A model generated the notes under the pieces. It worked only from the letters and a program-made list of their open reading frames with translations. It had not been told where the DNA came from and did no database searches. A stretch of 64,000 nucleotides of DNA from Erythrobacteraceae bacterium Alg239-R51. Its GTDB lineage: Bacteria > Pseudomonadota > Alphaproteobacteria > Sphingomonadales > Sphingomonadaceae. Shown piece after piece: positions 32,505-42,338 of the stretch (positions within the stretch are counted from its first letter, which is position 1; each line of letters starts with the position of its first letter). The stretch lies in the NCBI GenBank assembly GCA_947331495.1, contig CAMZOI010000001.1, positions 372,001 to 436,000 on the forward strand, read 5' to 3'. Made by a program: the position numbers and the translations under genes.

Positions 32505-33419
32505 ATGTCCCTGTCTGTCCAAGCTCATCCCAACCGGTCGCTTGCCGGGACCGCCCGTCGCATTTGTGAATCGCGAGGGGGCAAATGGTCAGGCACAAGG
32601 GGCATGGCCTGCTGCCCTGCGCATGATGACCGCACGCCGTCACTCGGTGTGTCGCTCGGTCGACAGGCTATCCTTTTCCATTGCTTTGCGGGATGCGATC
32701 AGCAGAGCGTATTGTCTGCATTGGCGCGTGAAGGTTTCGAGGCACCGGCGCTTTTTTCAGGTTCTGCGACCACCAACGAGCCCGAATCGACCAGCACCCG
32801 CAAACCTTCGGCGGCAGCGCTGAGGATCTGGCGCGATGCACAGCCACTGCGTGCCAGTCCGGCAAAGGCATATCTTGAAAGCCGCGGCATCCTCGCCGCA
32901 TCTCCGGCGCTCCGCTTCCATCCACGAACGCCGCTTGGCCCGAAAGGACGGGCCCGTTTTCTGCCCGCCATGATCGCGGCAGTCAGCCTCGACGAGGGCC
33001 CGATCGCCATCCACCGCACGTTCCTGTCTACCGAGGCTTCAGGCAAGGCCGCTTTCGAAAAGCCGAAACGCGCGCTCGGCGCGCTCGGTGAAGCTGCTGT
33101 TCGTCTCTTCGCTCCAGTTTCCGGCAAGCTTGGCCTTGCCGAGGGGGTCGAGAGCGCGATGTCGGCCTATGCTCTCACCGGCATTCCCGTCTGGGCGACC
33201 CTGGGCAATGAGCGCTTCGGTCTCGTCAGCGTGCCTGAGAGCGTGACCGAGCTTCACCTCTTCGTCGATCACGATGCTGGCGGCGAGCTGGCCGCGTCGC
33301 GTGGCCTAGCCGCTTATGCCCGCGATGGGCGGACGATCCACGTTCGCAAACCATCCTCACGCGACACCGACTGGAACGATGAACTTACAGCATGGCTGCG
33401 CCGCAAGGCGGCGCGGTAG
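32505..33419 (+). CDS. Toprim-domain DNA primase-like protein
   Basis: This 304-residue protein resembles the primases of phages and plasmids. The N-terminus has a zinc-finger pattern (CCPAHDDRTPSLGVS, then HCFAGCD) as in CHC2-type primases; the C-terminal half is a Toprim domain with LAEGVESAMSA (catalytic Glu) and LFVDHDAGG (DxD). It has no helicase domain. It precedes the large methylase-helicase gene and may prime replication of the element during transfer. GAGGAG lies five bases before the ATG. Confidence 0.88.
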   Translation: MSLSVQAHPNRSLAGTARRICESRGGKWSGTRGMACCPAHDDRTPSLGVSLGRQAILFHCFAGCDQQSVLSALAREGFEAPALFSGSATTNEPESTSTRKPSAAALRIWRDAQPLRASPAKAYLESRGILAASPALRFHPRTPLGPKGRARFLPAMIAAVSLDEGPIAIHRTFLSTEASGKAAFEKPKRALGALGEAAVRLFAPVSGKLGLAEGVESAMSAYALTGIPVWATLGNERFGLVSVPESVTELHLFVDHDAGGELAASRGLAAYARDGRTIHVRKPSSRDTDWNDELTAWLRRKAAR

Positions 33420-33494
33420 AGGAGAGAGAGCTTCTCGAATTCCTGATCCGGCAGAGGGCGTGTCCCGATGCCTTCATCAGGAGGACGAATTGCC

Positions 33495-36400
33495 ATGTTT
33501 CAATCAGACCTGTTTCCCGCCGACGAGCAGTTGCCGTCAATGCGCCTGGCCTATGCCATCGGCACCCGAGTTGCCGCGCTTCTCGCTTCGGGACGTCATC
33601 TTACCCGTACCGACATTTCCGGGCTGTTCGCCGAAGAGACCGGTGTTCTGGACTGGGGAGGTGCCTGGACCATCGACGACTACAACAACGCGGTCGAGAT
33701 CGGTGCACTGCTCTGGCTTCGAGAGTCCTCACGGATCGATCTGGCGACGAACGTGCACGAAGCGGAAGCGCGGTTCGACTGGCTCGAAGCAGCCTTGCCG
33801 CCGCGGCATGTGCGCAGCGAAGCACAGGTCGAGCTCCAGCAGTTCTCGACCCCGCCAATGCTGGCCTGGCTGATGGCGAAGGCCGCAGCTGTCTCTGCGC
33901 AAGACACCCTACTCGATCCGTCTGCAGGCAATGGTGCCCTTGCGCTGTGGGGCAACGTTCGGAACGCCTTGTTGGTCCTCAACGAGATAGATCCTGTGAG
34001 ACGAGACAGCTTGGGTCACATCTTCCCTTCGGCCGCGATTACCGCGCATGACGGGGAACTAATCGCCGACCTGATTCGCGGCCCTGTTCCTTCGGTCGTG
34101 CTGATGAACCCGCCGTTCGCCCGAAGCCAGGAACGCGGCAAGGACGGTGAGACGGCCATGCGTCACCTGCGCAGTGCGATCCGGGCCGCTGCCAATGGGG
34201 CGAGAATTGTCGCGATCATGCCCGAAGGATTCGATGCTTCCACTTTCGCCAAGGCACAGGACGAAGCGTCGCTGCTCCTCGATGTCCGGCTGCAGCAGAT
34301 GTTTCGCCGGACAGGGACGGGGATCGCTGTTCGCCTGGTTGTGTTCGACAAGACGCCGACTGCGTCCTCGCCTGCGATCACCGGAGATACTGCCGACCTC
34401 ATCTCGCTCCACGAGCTGCTCAACGCGCTTCCGCCACGCGTAGAAACCTCCACCAACATCCATCGCCTGCCAATCGGGAAGCCAGTGCGCCTTGTTGGCA
34501 AGATCTCAACGCACCGCGCGCCGGTCCGGCCAATGGCTCCTTTCGCAGCGACAGCAGCAGCCAGGGCGAATGCGATCGATCTTGCCTATTCGGTCCTCGC
34601 CGAACCCGCGCCGGTGCTCGAACAGACCGGCATCTACCTGCCTTACCGGCCTAGCCGCATCGCCTTCGAGAATGCGCCGGCCCATCCCACCCCGCTCATG
34701 GAATCGGTCGCCATGGGTTCGGTCGCGGCACCGCAGCCCGATGTTTGCCCGCGCCTTCCCGCATGTTGGCAGGCCGATGGCCTGCTGTCCGAAGCGCAAT
34801 GCGAGACACTGGTCTACGCTGCCCAGGCATTTGCGCGCGATCTTCCGGGTCAGTTCAAGGTGAGCCAGGAAGGCACCTCGCTGGAACTCTCCGAGGACGG
34901 AGACTCCTACCGCCAAGGCTTCTTCCTCGGCGACGGAACCGGAGCGGGCAAAGGACGGCAGATCGCCGCGGTCATCATGGATCGCTGGCTCGCAGGCGAG
35001 CGCCGACATGTCTGGATCACCAAGAACGAGGCGCTGCTCGAAGATGCACGCCGCGACTGGGAAGCCCTTGGCGGGCTGCCGCTCGATCTCCAGCCGCTCT
35101 CGCGCTGGAAACTCGGCCAGCCCGTAAAGATGTCCGAAGGCATCCTCTTCGTCACCTATCCGACGCTGCGCTCGGGCCGCGCCGAGGATACGCGGCTCGA
35201 CCAGATCCTTGCCTGGGCGGGCGAGGATTTCGACGGCGTGATCGCTTTCGACGAAGCCCACGCCATGGCCAATGCCCTCGGGGGTTCTTCAATCCGCGGC
35301 AAGGTCAAGAGCTCCGAACAGGGTATGGCGGGCCTCAGGTTGCAGAACCATCTCCCGCGCGCCCGCGTGCTCTATGCTTCGGCCACCGGCGCCTCGGACA
35401 TTGCCAACCTCGGTTACACTTCCCGCCTCGGCCTTTGGGGACCCGAGACCGCTTTTCCGACCCACGAGGCATTCATGACCGAGATCCGCGCTGGCGGCGT
35501 CGCGGCGATGGAGCTCGTCGCCCGTGATCTCAAGGCCCAGGGGCTCTATCTTGCCCGTGCGCTGTCCTTCGCCGGGGTCGAGTACGAGATCTTAGAGCAC
35601 TGCCTGACCGAAGCGCAGGTGCGGATCTACGACGCCTATGCTGATGCCTGGGCGATCATTCACCGCAATCTCGAAGCCGCGCTCGAGGCGACCCGTGTGG
35701 TCGATGAGGACAGCGGCGATACGCTCAACCGGAATGCCAAGGCGGCAGCGCTTTCGATCTTCGAAGGCACCAAGCAGCGATTTGTTGCCCAGCTCCTGCT
35801 CTCGATGAAGCTGCCCAGCCTGATTCCGGCGATGGAAGCGGCGCTTGGCGAAGACCATTCGGTAGTCGTGCAGCTGGTCTCGACCGCCGAGGCGATGCTC
35901 GACCGGCGCCTTGCCGACCTCTCCGACGAGGAGCGTGAAGCGCTCGATATCGATCTGTCCCCGCGCGAATACGTTATCGATTACCTTACCAAGAGCTTTC
36001 CGGTGCGCCTGATGCAGGTCTTCGCCGACGAGGACGGCAATATTCGCTCCGAGGCGATGAGCGATGAGCTGGGCAATCCCGTTTTCTGCCCGCGCGCCAT
36101 GGCCGCGCGCGATGCGCTGATCGAGCAGCTCTGCGCGCTGCCGCCCATCGCCACTGCGCTCGATGCGATCATTGAACACTTTGGAGCCGAAGCCGTGGCC
36201 GAAGTCACGGGTCGGACCCGCAGGCTGGTCCTGGGGCGCGATGGTCAGCAGAGGCTCGAACGGCGAAGCCCCAGCGCCAATGTCGCCGAAGCGCAAAGCT
36301 TCATGGACGGGACCAAACGCATCCTCGTCTTCTCGGATGCGGGCGGGACGGGACGATCCTACCATGCCGACCTTCATGCGAAGAACCAGCAGCGCCGAGT

Positions 36401-37742
36401 CCATTTCCTGCTCGAGCCGGGCTGGCGGGCCGACAACGCTATCCAGGGGCTCGGCCGCACCAACCGCACCAACCAGGCCTCGGCCCCGCTGTTCCGACCG
36501 GTGACCACCGACGTGAAGGGCGAACGCCGGTTCATCTCGACCATTGCGCGCAGGCTCGATGCCTTGGGTGCGCTGACGCGCGGCCAGCGCCAGACCGGCG
36601 GGCAGAACCTGTTCGACCCGGCAGACAATCTCGAAAGCGACTATGCGCGCGACGCGCTCAGCCGCTGGTTCCAGCTGCTCTATGACGGCAAGCTCGAAGC
36701 CACCACCTTCGGCAACTTCGTCGAACGTACCGGCCTCCGCCTTGAAAACCCCGATGGCGGACTGACCGACAATCTCCCGACGATCCAGCGTTGGCTCAAC
36801 CGCATCCTCGCGCTACCGATCGCACTCCAGAACGCGATCTTCGACGAATATCTCGGCCTCGTCGAAGCGCGGATTGAAGCTGCGCGCGAGGCCGGAACGC
36901 TCGACCAGGGACTGGAGACCGTGAGGGTCGATCGCTTCACGGTCCTCGCCGATGAACTCCTGCGCACCGATCCCGTGACCGGAGCCGAGACCCGCCTCGT
37001 CTCGCTCGAAGTGACGAGGCACCTTCGGCCTCTGCGATTGCAGCGCCTGGTGCGGATGCACGAGATCGGCAGTCGGCACGCGATCCCGATGCGCAATATG
37101 CGGTCAGGCAAGGTCGCGCTGTCGGTTCCAGCCCGTCGCCTCATCGCCGACGACGGGGCCGTGATCGAACGCCGGCGCCTGCTGCGCCCGCTCAAGTCCG
37201 CGAACTGGACCCTTGAGGCACTCGCCGAGAGCCACTGGGAAGAAATTGGCGTCACCGCATTCACCAGCACCTGGCGGACCGAGGAAGAAGAGGCGGCCAA
37301 ATCATCGGTCACCGAGCGCGTCCATCTCGCCACCGGACTTCTGCTTCCGGTTTGGAAGCGCCTTCCCGGCGATCATGTCCGCGTCACCCGGCTCGTTGCC
37401 GAGGACGGCCAGTCGATCATCGGGCGCGAAGTGCTCGATGTCGATCTCGCGGCAATTGCCGATACCTTTGGCCTTTGCGGAGTTACCGGGCCAGCTGCAG
37501 AGCAGATCGGCGACCTGGTCCTCTCAAGCGGAAAGCCGCTGGTCCTCGCAAGCCACGATGCCTTGACCGTCAAGCGATCGCTGGTCGGCGGCGAACAGCG
37601 CCTTGAACTGACCGGATTCTCGCCGGATCGCCTCGACTGGTACAAGGGCAAGGGCTGCTTCACCGAGATCATCCGCTACCGCACGCGGCTGTTTGTCCCG
37701 GTTTCGAGAGCTTCGTCGGTCCTCCCCGCGCTTGCCGCCTGA
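33495..37742 (+). CDS. Methylase-helicase fusion, strawberry-notch/DarB type
   Basis: This 1,415-residue protein joins an N-terminal adenine-methyltransferase-like domain (motif I DPSAGNGALA at residue 141, catalytic NPPF at 205) to a superfamily 2 helicase: Walker A GTGAGKG near 481-487, DEAH at 586, and a C-terminal strawberry-notch helicase domain (GLGRTNRTNQ). The same pairing occurs in phage P1 DarB, which protects incoming DNA from restriction; an antirestriction role for the element is a reasonable inference. I start at 33495 because AGGAGG lies ten bases before it and after the upstream ATG at 33468. Confidence 0.9.
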   Translation: MFQSDLFPADEQLPSMRLAYAIGTRVAALLASGRHLTRTDISGLFAEETGVLDWGGAWTIDDYNNAVEIGALLWLRESSRIDLATNVHEAEARFDWLEAALPPRHVRSEAQVELQQFSTPPMLAWLMAKAAAVSAQDTLLDPSAGNGALALWGNVRNALLVLNEIDPVRRDSLGHIFPSAAITAHDGELIADLIRGPVPSVVLMNPPFARSQERGKDGETAMRHLRSAIRAAANGARIVAIMPEGFDASTFAKAQDEASLLLDVRLQQMFRRTGTGIAVRLVVFDKTPTASSPAITGDTADLISLHELLNALPPRVETSTNIHRLPIGKPVRLVGKISTHRAPVRPMAPFAATAAARANAIDLAYSVLAEPAPVLEQTGIYLPYRPSRIAFENAPAHPTPLMESVAMGSVAAPQPDVCPRLPACWQADGLLSEAQCETLVYAAQAFARDLPGQFKVSQEGTSLELSEDGDSYRQGFFLGDGTGAGKGRQIAAVIMDRWLAGERRHVWITKNEALLEDARRDWEALGGLPLDLQPLSRWKLGQPVKMSEGILFVTYPTLRSGRAEDTRLDQILAWAGEDFDGVIAFDEAHAMANALGGSSIRGKVKSSEQGMAGLRLQNHLPRARVLYASATGASDIANLGYTSRLGLWGPETAFPTHEAFMTEIRAGGVAAMELVARDLKAQGLYLARALSFAGVEYEILEHCLTEAQVRIYDAYADAWAIIHRNLEAALEATRVVDEDSGDTLNRNAKAAALSIFEGTKQRFVAQLLLSMKLPSLIPAMEAALGEDHSVVVQLVSTAEAMLDRRLADLSDEEREALDIDLSPREYVIDYLTKSFPVRLMQVFADEDGNIRSEAMSDELGNPVFCPRAMAARDALIEQLCALPPIATALDAIIEHFGAEAVAEVTGRTRRLVLGRDGQQRLERRSPSANVAEAQSFMDGTKRILVFSDAGGTGRSYHADLHAKNQQRRVHFLLEPGWRADNAIQGLGRTNRTNQASAPLFRPVTTDVKGERRFISTIARRLDALGALTRGQRQTGGQNLFDPADNLESDYARDALSRWFQLLYDGKLEATTFGNFVERTGLRLENPDGGLTDNLPTIQRWLNRILALPIALQNAIFDEYLGLVEARIEAAREAGTLDQGLETVRVDRFTVLADELLRTDPVTGAETRLVSLEVTRHLRPLRLQRLVRMHEIGSRHAIPMRNMRSGKVALSVPARRLIADDGAVIERRRLLRPLKSANWTLEALAESHWEEIGVTAFTSTWRTEEEEAAKSSVTERVHLATGLLLPVWKRLPGDHVRVTRLVAEDGQSIIGREVLDVDLAAIADTFGLCGVTGPAAEQIGDLVLSSGKPLVLASHDALTVKRSLVGGEQRLELTGFSPDRLDWYKGKGCFTEIIRYRTRLFVPVSRASSVLPALAA

Positions 37743-37846
37743 TCCCTCGGGCAAACCCCAATCTAAGAATGAGAGTGGAGGGAGCCCTTTGGGCTTGTGG
37801 GCCTCGTGATCCTCACCTGCGCCTTCATTCCATCAGGAGAACACCC

Positions 37847-39820
37847 ATGATCCAGTCGATCCCCTTGAAGAAGCTTGTTCCGAGCCCGCGCAACGTTCGC
37901 AAATCGAGCGACGTGCTGGCCGACCTCCAGCTGCGGGCAGACATTGCTGCGCGCGGCCTGCTGCAGAACCTCGTCGTGCGCAAAGGAAAGCGCGGCAAAT
38001 TCGAGGTCGAGGCCGGTGGTCGCCGTCTCGCCGCGCTGCAGGCGCTGGCCGAAGATGGCACCTTGCCCGACAACCACGAGGTCACCTGCCTCGTCATCGA
38101 AGGCGAGGAAAGCGAAGTGCGTGAGGCCAGCCTTGCCGAGAACTTCCAGCGTCTCGCGATGAACCCCGCCGACGAGGCGCAGGCCTTCGCGGCGATCATC
38201 GAGGCGGGCGCTACCACCGAAGACGTGGCGCGCCGCTTCGGCCTCACCGTCCGTTTCGTCGAAGGGCGCCTGCGTTTGGCAAGTCTGGCACCCTGCGTCT
38301 TCGAAGCACTCGCTGAGGGTACGATCACGCTCGACATGGCCAAGGCCTACGGCGCGATCTCCGACATCGAGCGCCAGGCGCATGTTTATGCCGAGCTGCA
38401 GGACGCCTGGTACCAGGTCACCCCTGACACCATCCGCCGCATGGTGCTTGATGCCACGGTGCGCGGTTCCGATCCGCGTGCCGTGCTCGTCGGACGCGAT
38501 GCCTACCTCGCCGCAGGCGGCCGGATCGAGCGCGAACTGTTCGACGATGATGCCAGCGAAAGCTGGATCGATGTCGCGCTGCTCGAAGACCTCGCGCACA
38601 AGGCCATGGAAGAGGCGGCACAAAAGACCGCACTCGAATATGGCCTTGCCTGGGTGCGCCCGACCCTTGGCACCTATGTCAGCCATGACCTTGTAGAAGG
38701 TCTCGGTCGCTTGCCCTGCGAGCCTGCGCCGATGACCGAGCAGGAAGCGCAGGAGCTCGGCGAGCTCGAGGCCGACTACGACCGCGTCGCTGCCGTGCTC
38801 GAAGACGAGGACAGCGACGAGGAGGAGATCGCCAAAGCCGAGCAGGAACTCGTCGTCATCGACCGGGCCATGCGCGCGCTCAATGATCGTCCCCCTGTGC
38901 TTGCCGACGAACTAAAATCCGAGGCTGGTGCTTTCCTCGTCCTCTCGCGCAATGGCGAACCGACACTGGTCCCGCAGTTCTATACCGAGACCGAAGTCAT
39001 CGCTGACGAAGGTGTGGTCGAGGCCATCGAGGAAGGTGGAACGGCGAAGCCCAAGGGGAGCGCGCTCTCACAGCGCCTGCTCGACGAGCTTGCAATGCAG
39101 CGCCGCGACATCTTGGCGATCCATCTCGCCAACGATCCGGCACTGGCGCTCGACTTCATGGTCTTCACGCTCGCTGATGCTGATGGACATGACTGGCGGG
39201 CCAAGAAGGCATCGACGCTGGTCGGCTCTGTCGCGTCCGGCCCCGTCACCGGGTTCGAAGCCAAGGACGCACCGGCAAGTGCTGCCCTTGCCGAGTTCGC
39301 CGGGTCGCTCGATGAAAGCTGGCGTGTCGGCGAGACCGACGTCGAACGGTTTGCGAGGTTCCGGGCGCTCTCCGACGAGGCGCGCTCGGCTTGGCTTGGT
39401 CATGTCGTCTCGCGCACGCTTGTCGCCAGTCTCTCCTGCGAAGGCGAACGCTCGGTGCCGCTGCACGAGGCGCTCGGCTCACTTCTCGAAATCGAGACCG
39501 CGCATTGGTGGCGTCCCACGGCGACGAATTACTTCGATCGTGTGGCCAAGGCCCGCACGCTTGAAGCGCTCGATGCCGCCGGCGGTCCCGAACTGGTCAG
39601 TCGCTATGCCGCCTCCAAGAAGTCCGAATTGGCAAGCGCTGCCGAACGCATCTTCTCGGGCAACTTCATCGGCGAGGAACATATCAAGGAACGGGCGCAG
39701 GCCTGGGTGCCTTCGATCATGCGTTTCGCCGGTGCCGAAGAGGTCGAACCGGTTGACGCCGAAGCGGATGAGCCGGTCAGCAATGTTACAGCTGATGAGA
39801 TAGCCGAGCAGGCTGCCTGA
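37847..39820 (+). CDS. ParB/RepB-family partition-like protein
   Basis: This 657-residue protein starts with the ParB N-domain (IPLKKLVPSPRNVRK, GLLQNLVV, EAGGRRLAALQALAE, SLAENFQRLAMNPADEAQAF), followed by a helix-turn-helix (TTEDVARRFGLTVRFVEGRLRLASL). The long C-terminal part has an acidic middle with a likely coiled coil (near residues 300-350). No ParA is in the window, which is typical of this large ParB on alphaproteobacterial elements. AGGAGAAC precedes the ATG; a strong terminator follows. Confidence 0.9.
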   Translation: MIQSIPLKKLVPSPRNVRKSSDVLADLQLRADIAARGLLQNLVVRKGKRGKFEVEAGGRRLAALQALAEDGTLPDNHEVTCLVIEGEESEVREASLAENFQRLAMNPADEAQAFAAIIEAGATTEDVARRFGLTVRFVEGRLRLASLAPCVFEALAEGTITLDMAKAYGAISDIERQAHVYAELQDAWYQVTPDTIRRMVLDATVRGSDPRAVLVGRDAYLAAGGRIERELFDDDASESWIDVALLEDLAHKAMEEAAQKTALEYGLAWVRPTLGTYVSHDLVEGLGRLPCEPAPMTEQEAQELGELEADYDRVAAVLEDEDSDEEEIAKAEQELVVIDRAMRALNDRPPVLADELKSEAGAFLVLSRNGEPTLVPQFYTETEVIADEGVVEAIEEGGTAKPKGSALSQRLLDELAMQRRDILAIHLANDPALALDFMVFTLADADGHDWRAKKASTLVGSVASGPVTGFEAKDAPASAALAEFAGSLDESWRVGETDVERFARFRALSDEARSAWLGHVVSRTLVASLSCEGERSVPLHEALGSLLEIETAHWWRPTATNYFDRVAKARTLEALDAAGGPELVSRYAASKKSELASAAERIFSGNFIGEEHIKERAQAWVPSIMRFAGAEEVEPVDAEADEPVSNVTADEIAEQAA

Positions 39821-39850
39821 CCCCTCCTGACAGGTCCAGGTCACTCGGCG

Positions 39851-39884
39851 GGCGGTCCGTCCCAATCGGGACGGACCGCCTTTT
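39851..39884 (+). terminator. Intrinsic terminator after parB
   Basis: A perfect 13-bp stem (GGCGGTCCGTCCC at 39851-39863 with 39868-39880), loop AATC, then TTTT. It closes the integrase-side maintenance block just before the defence cargo. Confidence 0.93.
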
Positions 39885-40215
39885 CGTATTCTCCTAGTGC
39901 GGCGTTCGTCCCAATACTCCTGAATCCTGACATTCTTAGTGCTGAGGCAGCGTATCTGCAGCCGCCGCCAGAGCCGCCGTTCGCAGCCCCGAAATCGTCC
40001 GTCGGTAGCTGCCGTTCATTCAACCGCCAGAAATTGTGGCAACTGGGTCGGTAGCTGCAAGGCAGCTTTCAGCTCGAGAAACAAGGAAGCAGACATCCGA
40101 GACACTGGCCCTCTCGGTGTAAACGAGATGCTCGGCATACGGCTCAGAAAGGACCGAAAGCGGGTGAACAAGTTCCGGGTGGCAAGTATCGACTACGGGC
40201 GCACAAGGGAGGGAG
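39885..40215. other. Gene-free junction between parB and the defence cargo
   Basis: No supported gene in this ~330-base stretch. It contains a 12-base direct repeat GTCGGTAGCTGC at 40001-40012 and 40047-40058. The short open frames on both strands have no ribosome-binding site or recognisable content. It may be the relic of an older insertion. Confidence 0.6.
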
Positions 40216-41337
40216 CTAATTAAAGAATCCATCTTGCTCCATAGTCTCTGTCAATCGCGCAGCCTTCTCTGGGGTATCAACATAGGGCGACAGAATGGGC
40301 CGTTTCCCAAATAGATGCCGCCAAATCATTCGCAGATGACCAGGCTCGAACTCTACATCGACATGCACCGTGGGCACGGTCGCGGCGTAATGCCGCACCA
40401 GGTCGTCGCAAGAGCGGTCCCGAGCAATATAGAGCCGATAGCCGAACTGAGCGACCGTCCTGTTGATCTTGCGAACCTTCGCCTTGTCGCTCAGCACACG
40501 GTGCCGCATAACGCTGTTTACCGGACGAAGGCGCGTCGATCCGCGTAGCACCATACCTGCATCGATTGGGAAAATGAGCTCGATCTCTCCATCCTCGGGG
40601 TAGGGTATGCGAGCATGAACTGGTTGGTCGGGATCGTAGAAGCAAACTGGATTGTCGGTAGTCAGGAACGGCAAGTCGGTCTTGTTGTGGAGGACCTCAA
40701 AGCCCATCCGGAAGGCCAAATCGCCGCTACCCATAATGTCCTGGGGCATATTGGCTAGGCTCTGCTCGGGATTGATGCCAACGGGGACGTGGTCGAGCTT
40801 CCCAGCATATTCCGCCAGATCCGCGGGCAGCGCCCCGACCGCTTCTAAAGTCTGGATCTCCGCGCGCATCTTTTGTGCCAGCAGATATTCATGTCGTTCA
40901 CGCGCCGCCGGCACACGCGCCATTAGGATCGCAACCATCCCAAGTAGATTGAAGGAAATAGCCGGCGAAAGGCGCTTCGCACGCGCGGCGGCGACAGTGA
41001 TAGGCCACACAGTCTCCACACGATTCCAATGATCTTCCCAAGACGTGTCATCACGTCCGCCATCCTTGGATGGGAGCGAATAATATAGTTTGCGATACGC
41101 GATCGAGCCAGGCTGTGATGGCTGCGGGTCATCAGGTTTGTCGTCAAAGTAAGCCCAGACTCGGCCGTCCGGGCCTGTGAAACCCGCCATATAGGTGATC
41201 GACAAATAGTGATGTTTGCGAAGCTTTCTCCCCGCCCCACCGCTACCGGCCTTGAGTCGGCTGAATGGAACAACGTCGCCATCGGTAGGGACTAGCCCCC
41301 AATTCCAACGAAACATCGATCCTCGAGGAAAATGCAT
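40216..41337 (-). CDS. DUF4238 protein at the end of the defence operon
   Basis: This 373-residue protein has the DUF4238 layout: KHHYLSITYMAGFTGPDGRVWAYF near the start, a helical middle, and PFLTTDNPVCFYD about two thirds along. The family is often found in defence islands and resembles a nuclease-like toxin fold in my reading, but no activity is established that I know of. It follows the CNB-TIR gene by 71 bases on the same strand and may be its operon's last gene. Base composition is visibly less GC-rich than the conjugation genes. An alternative start is the ATG at 41316. Confidence 0.8.
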   Translation of the reverse strand: MHFPRGSMFRWNWGLVPTDGDVVPFSRLKAGSGGAGRKLRKHHYLSITYMAGFTGPDGRVWAYFDDKPDDPQPSQPGSIAYRKLYYSLPSKDGGRDDTSWEDHWNRVETVWPITVAAARAKRLSPAISFNLLGMVAILMARVPAARERHEYLLAQKMRAEIQTLEAVGALPADLAEYAGKLDHVPVGINPEQSLANMPQDIMGSGDLAFRMGFEVLHNKTDLPFLTTDNPVCFYDPDQPVHARIPYPEDGEIELIFPIDAGMVLRGSTRLRPVNSVMRHRVLSDKAKVRKINRTVAQFGYRLYIARDRSCDDLVRHYAATVPTVHVDVEFEPGHLRMIWRHLFGKRPILSPYVDTPEKAARLTETMEQDGFFN

Positions 41338-41408
41338 TTAGTTATCGACGTCCTTCAAATGGTAACCGGGCTGGCGCAGCCCAATGACCGGCGATTGACC
41401 TGGCTGTT

Positions 41409-42338
41409 CTAATTTTTCTCGATTAGCGAAGCGCGAACACCCATTTCCTCGATGATGGCACTGATCCGATCGATCACGGGGCCGAGCGCCACAGCCCGAG
41501 CACTGGCTTTGTCAGCAGTTGCATAGGGAAGCGGCGTCAGACCCTTGAAGTCGGACGGCAGTGTCACATCGGTGCGTTGCGGCACCAGCAACAGAGTGCG
41601 ATGGCGGCCAAGGCGGGACATGAAAAAGCCGAGCTCGAAGATGACGTTGTCGCGCGGGACCGCCGATGTCTTGCCGCGAGCTGTGACGAGATCATCGGGC
41701 TCGCAGAGCGCAACGCCGAAGTCTGCAATGTTGACCTGCTCCTCTAGGGCTTCGATCGGATACCCGCCGGCCGGAAAGATCATATCGTCGCTCCAGATCT
41801 CAATGTCCGCATCGTGGGAAAGCCCGACGCGAATGGACTTTGCGATCGGTAGCGCCTCCGCAGAGCAGATCATGAACACCCGGGGGCGTATATTGGCACG
41901 GTTTACGAAGCGATTCCTCTGTTCGAGCCGCCCAGCAAGGTCCCGGGCGACGAGGCGCCACATCTCGGGATGCGCTTCGCCGACCTCGGCAAACTTCTCA
42001 TAGCCAACTTTCAACGTGACCACGTCCTCGACCGCTTCGATGGACGCGGATCGGCCGATGCTGGGATTTATGGCCGACATCTCGCCGATGGTGCAGGGTG
42101 GCTCGCGGTGATAGAGGCGCACCCCGTTGATGATGATTAGGCCTCGGCCGGACAGCAGAAAATGTACCGACCGATCGCTGTCACCTTGCTCGATGATATT
42201 CTTGCCCGCGGCGAATTCGACCAAATCGCCGGCATCGGCAAAGGCCGCAGCGATCGTCTCGTTGCCGCGAATAATCTTCTGGCCGAGCAGCGCGTCGATC
42301 AACACCGCGCGATCCTCATATCGTTTCTTCAAGCTCAA
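41409..42338 (-). CDS. Cyclic-nucleotide-binding TIR effector (PycTIR-like)
   Basis: This 309-residue protein is predicted to be the killing effector. Residues ~32-135 form a cyclic-nucleotide-binding domain with the phosphate-binding segment GEMSAINPSIGRSASIEA; residues ~152-271 match the TIR domain of CAP12/Pycsar effectors (RPRVFMICS, ADFGVALCEPDD, RDNVIFELGFF), with candidate catalytic Glu235. Known PycTIR proteins destroy NAD+ when a cyclic pyrimidine binds. The start is a TTG at 42338: AGGAGG sits five bases upstream and the TTG overlaps the stop of the JAB gene (TTGA). A longer frame to 42395 lacks such support. Confidence 0.9.
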   Translation of the reverse strand: MSLKKRYEDRAVLIDALLGQKIIRGNETIAAAFADAGDLVEFAAGKNIIEQGDSDRSVHFLLSGRGLIIINGVRLYHREPPCTIGEMSAINPSIGRSASIEAVEDVVTLKVGYEKFAEVGEAHPEMWRLVARDLAGRLEQRNRFVNRANIRPRVFMICSAEALPIAKSIRVGLSHDADIEIWSDDMIFPAGGYPIEALEEQVNIADFGVALCEPDDLVTARGKTSAVPRDNVIFELGFFMSRLGRHRTLLLVPQRTDVTLPSDFKGLTPLPYATADKASARAVALGPVIDRISAIIEEMGVRASLIEKN

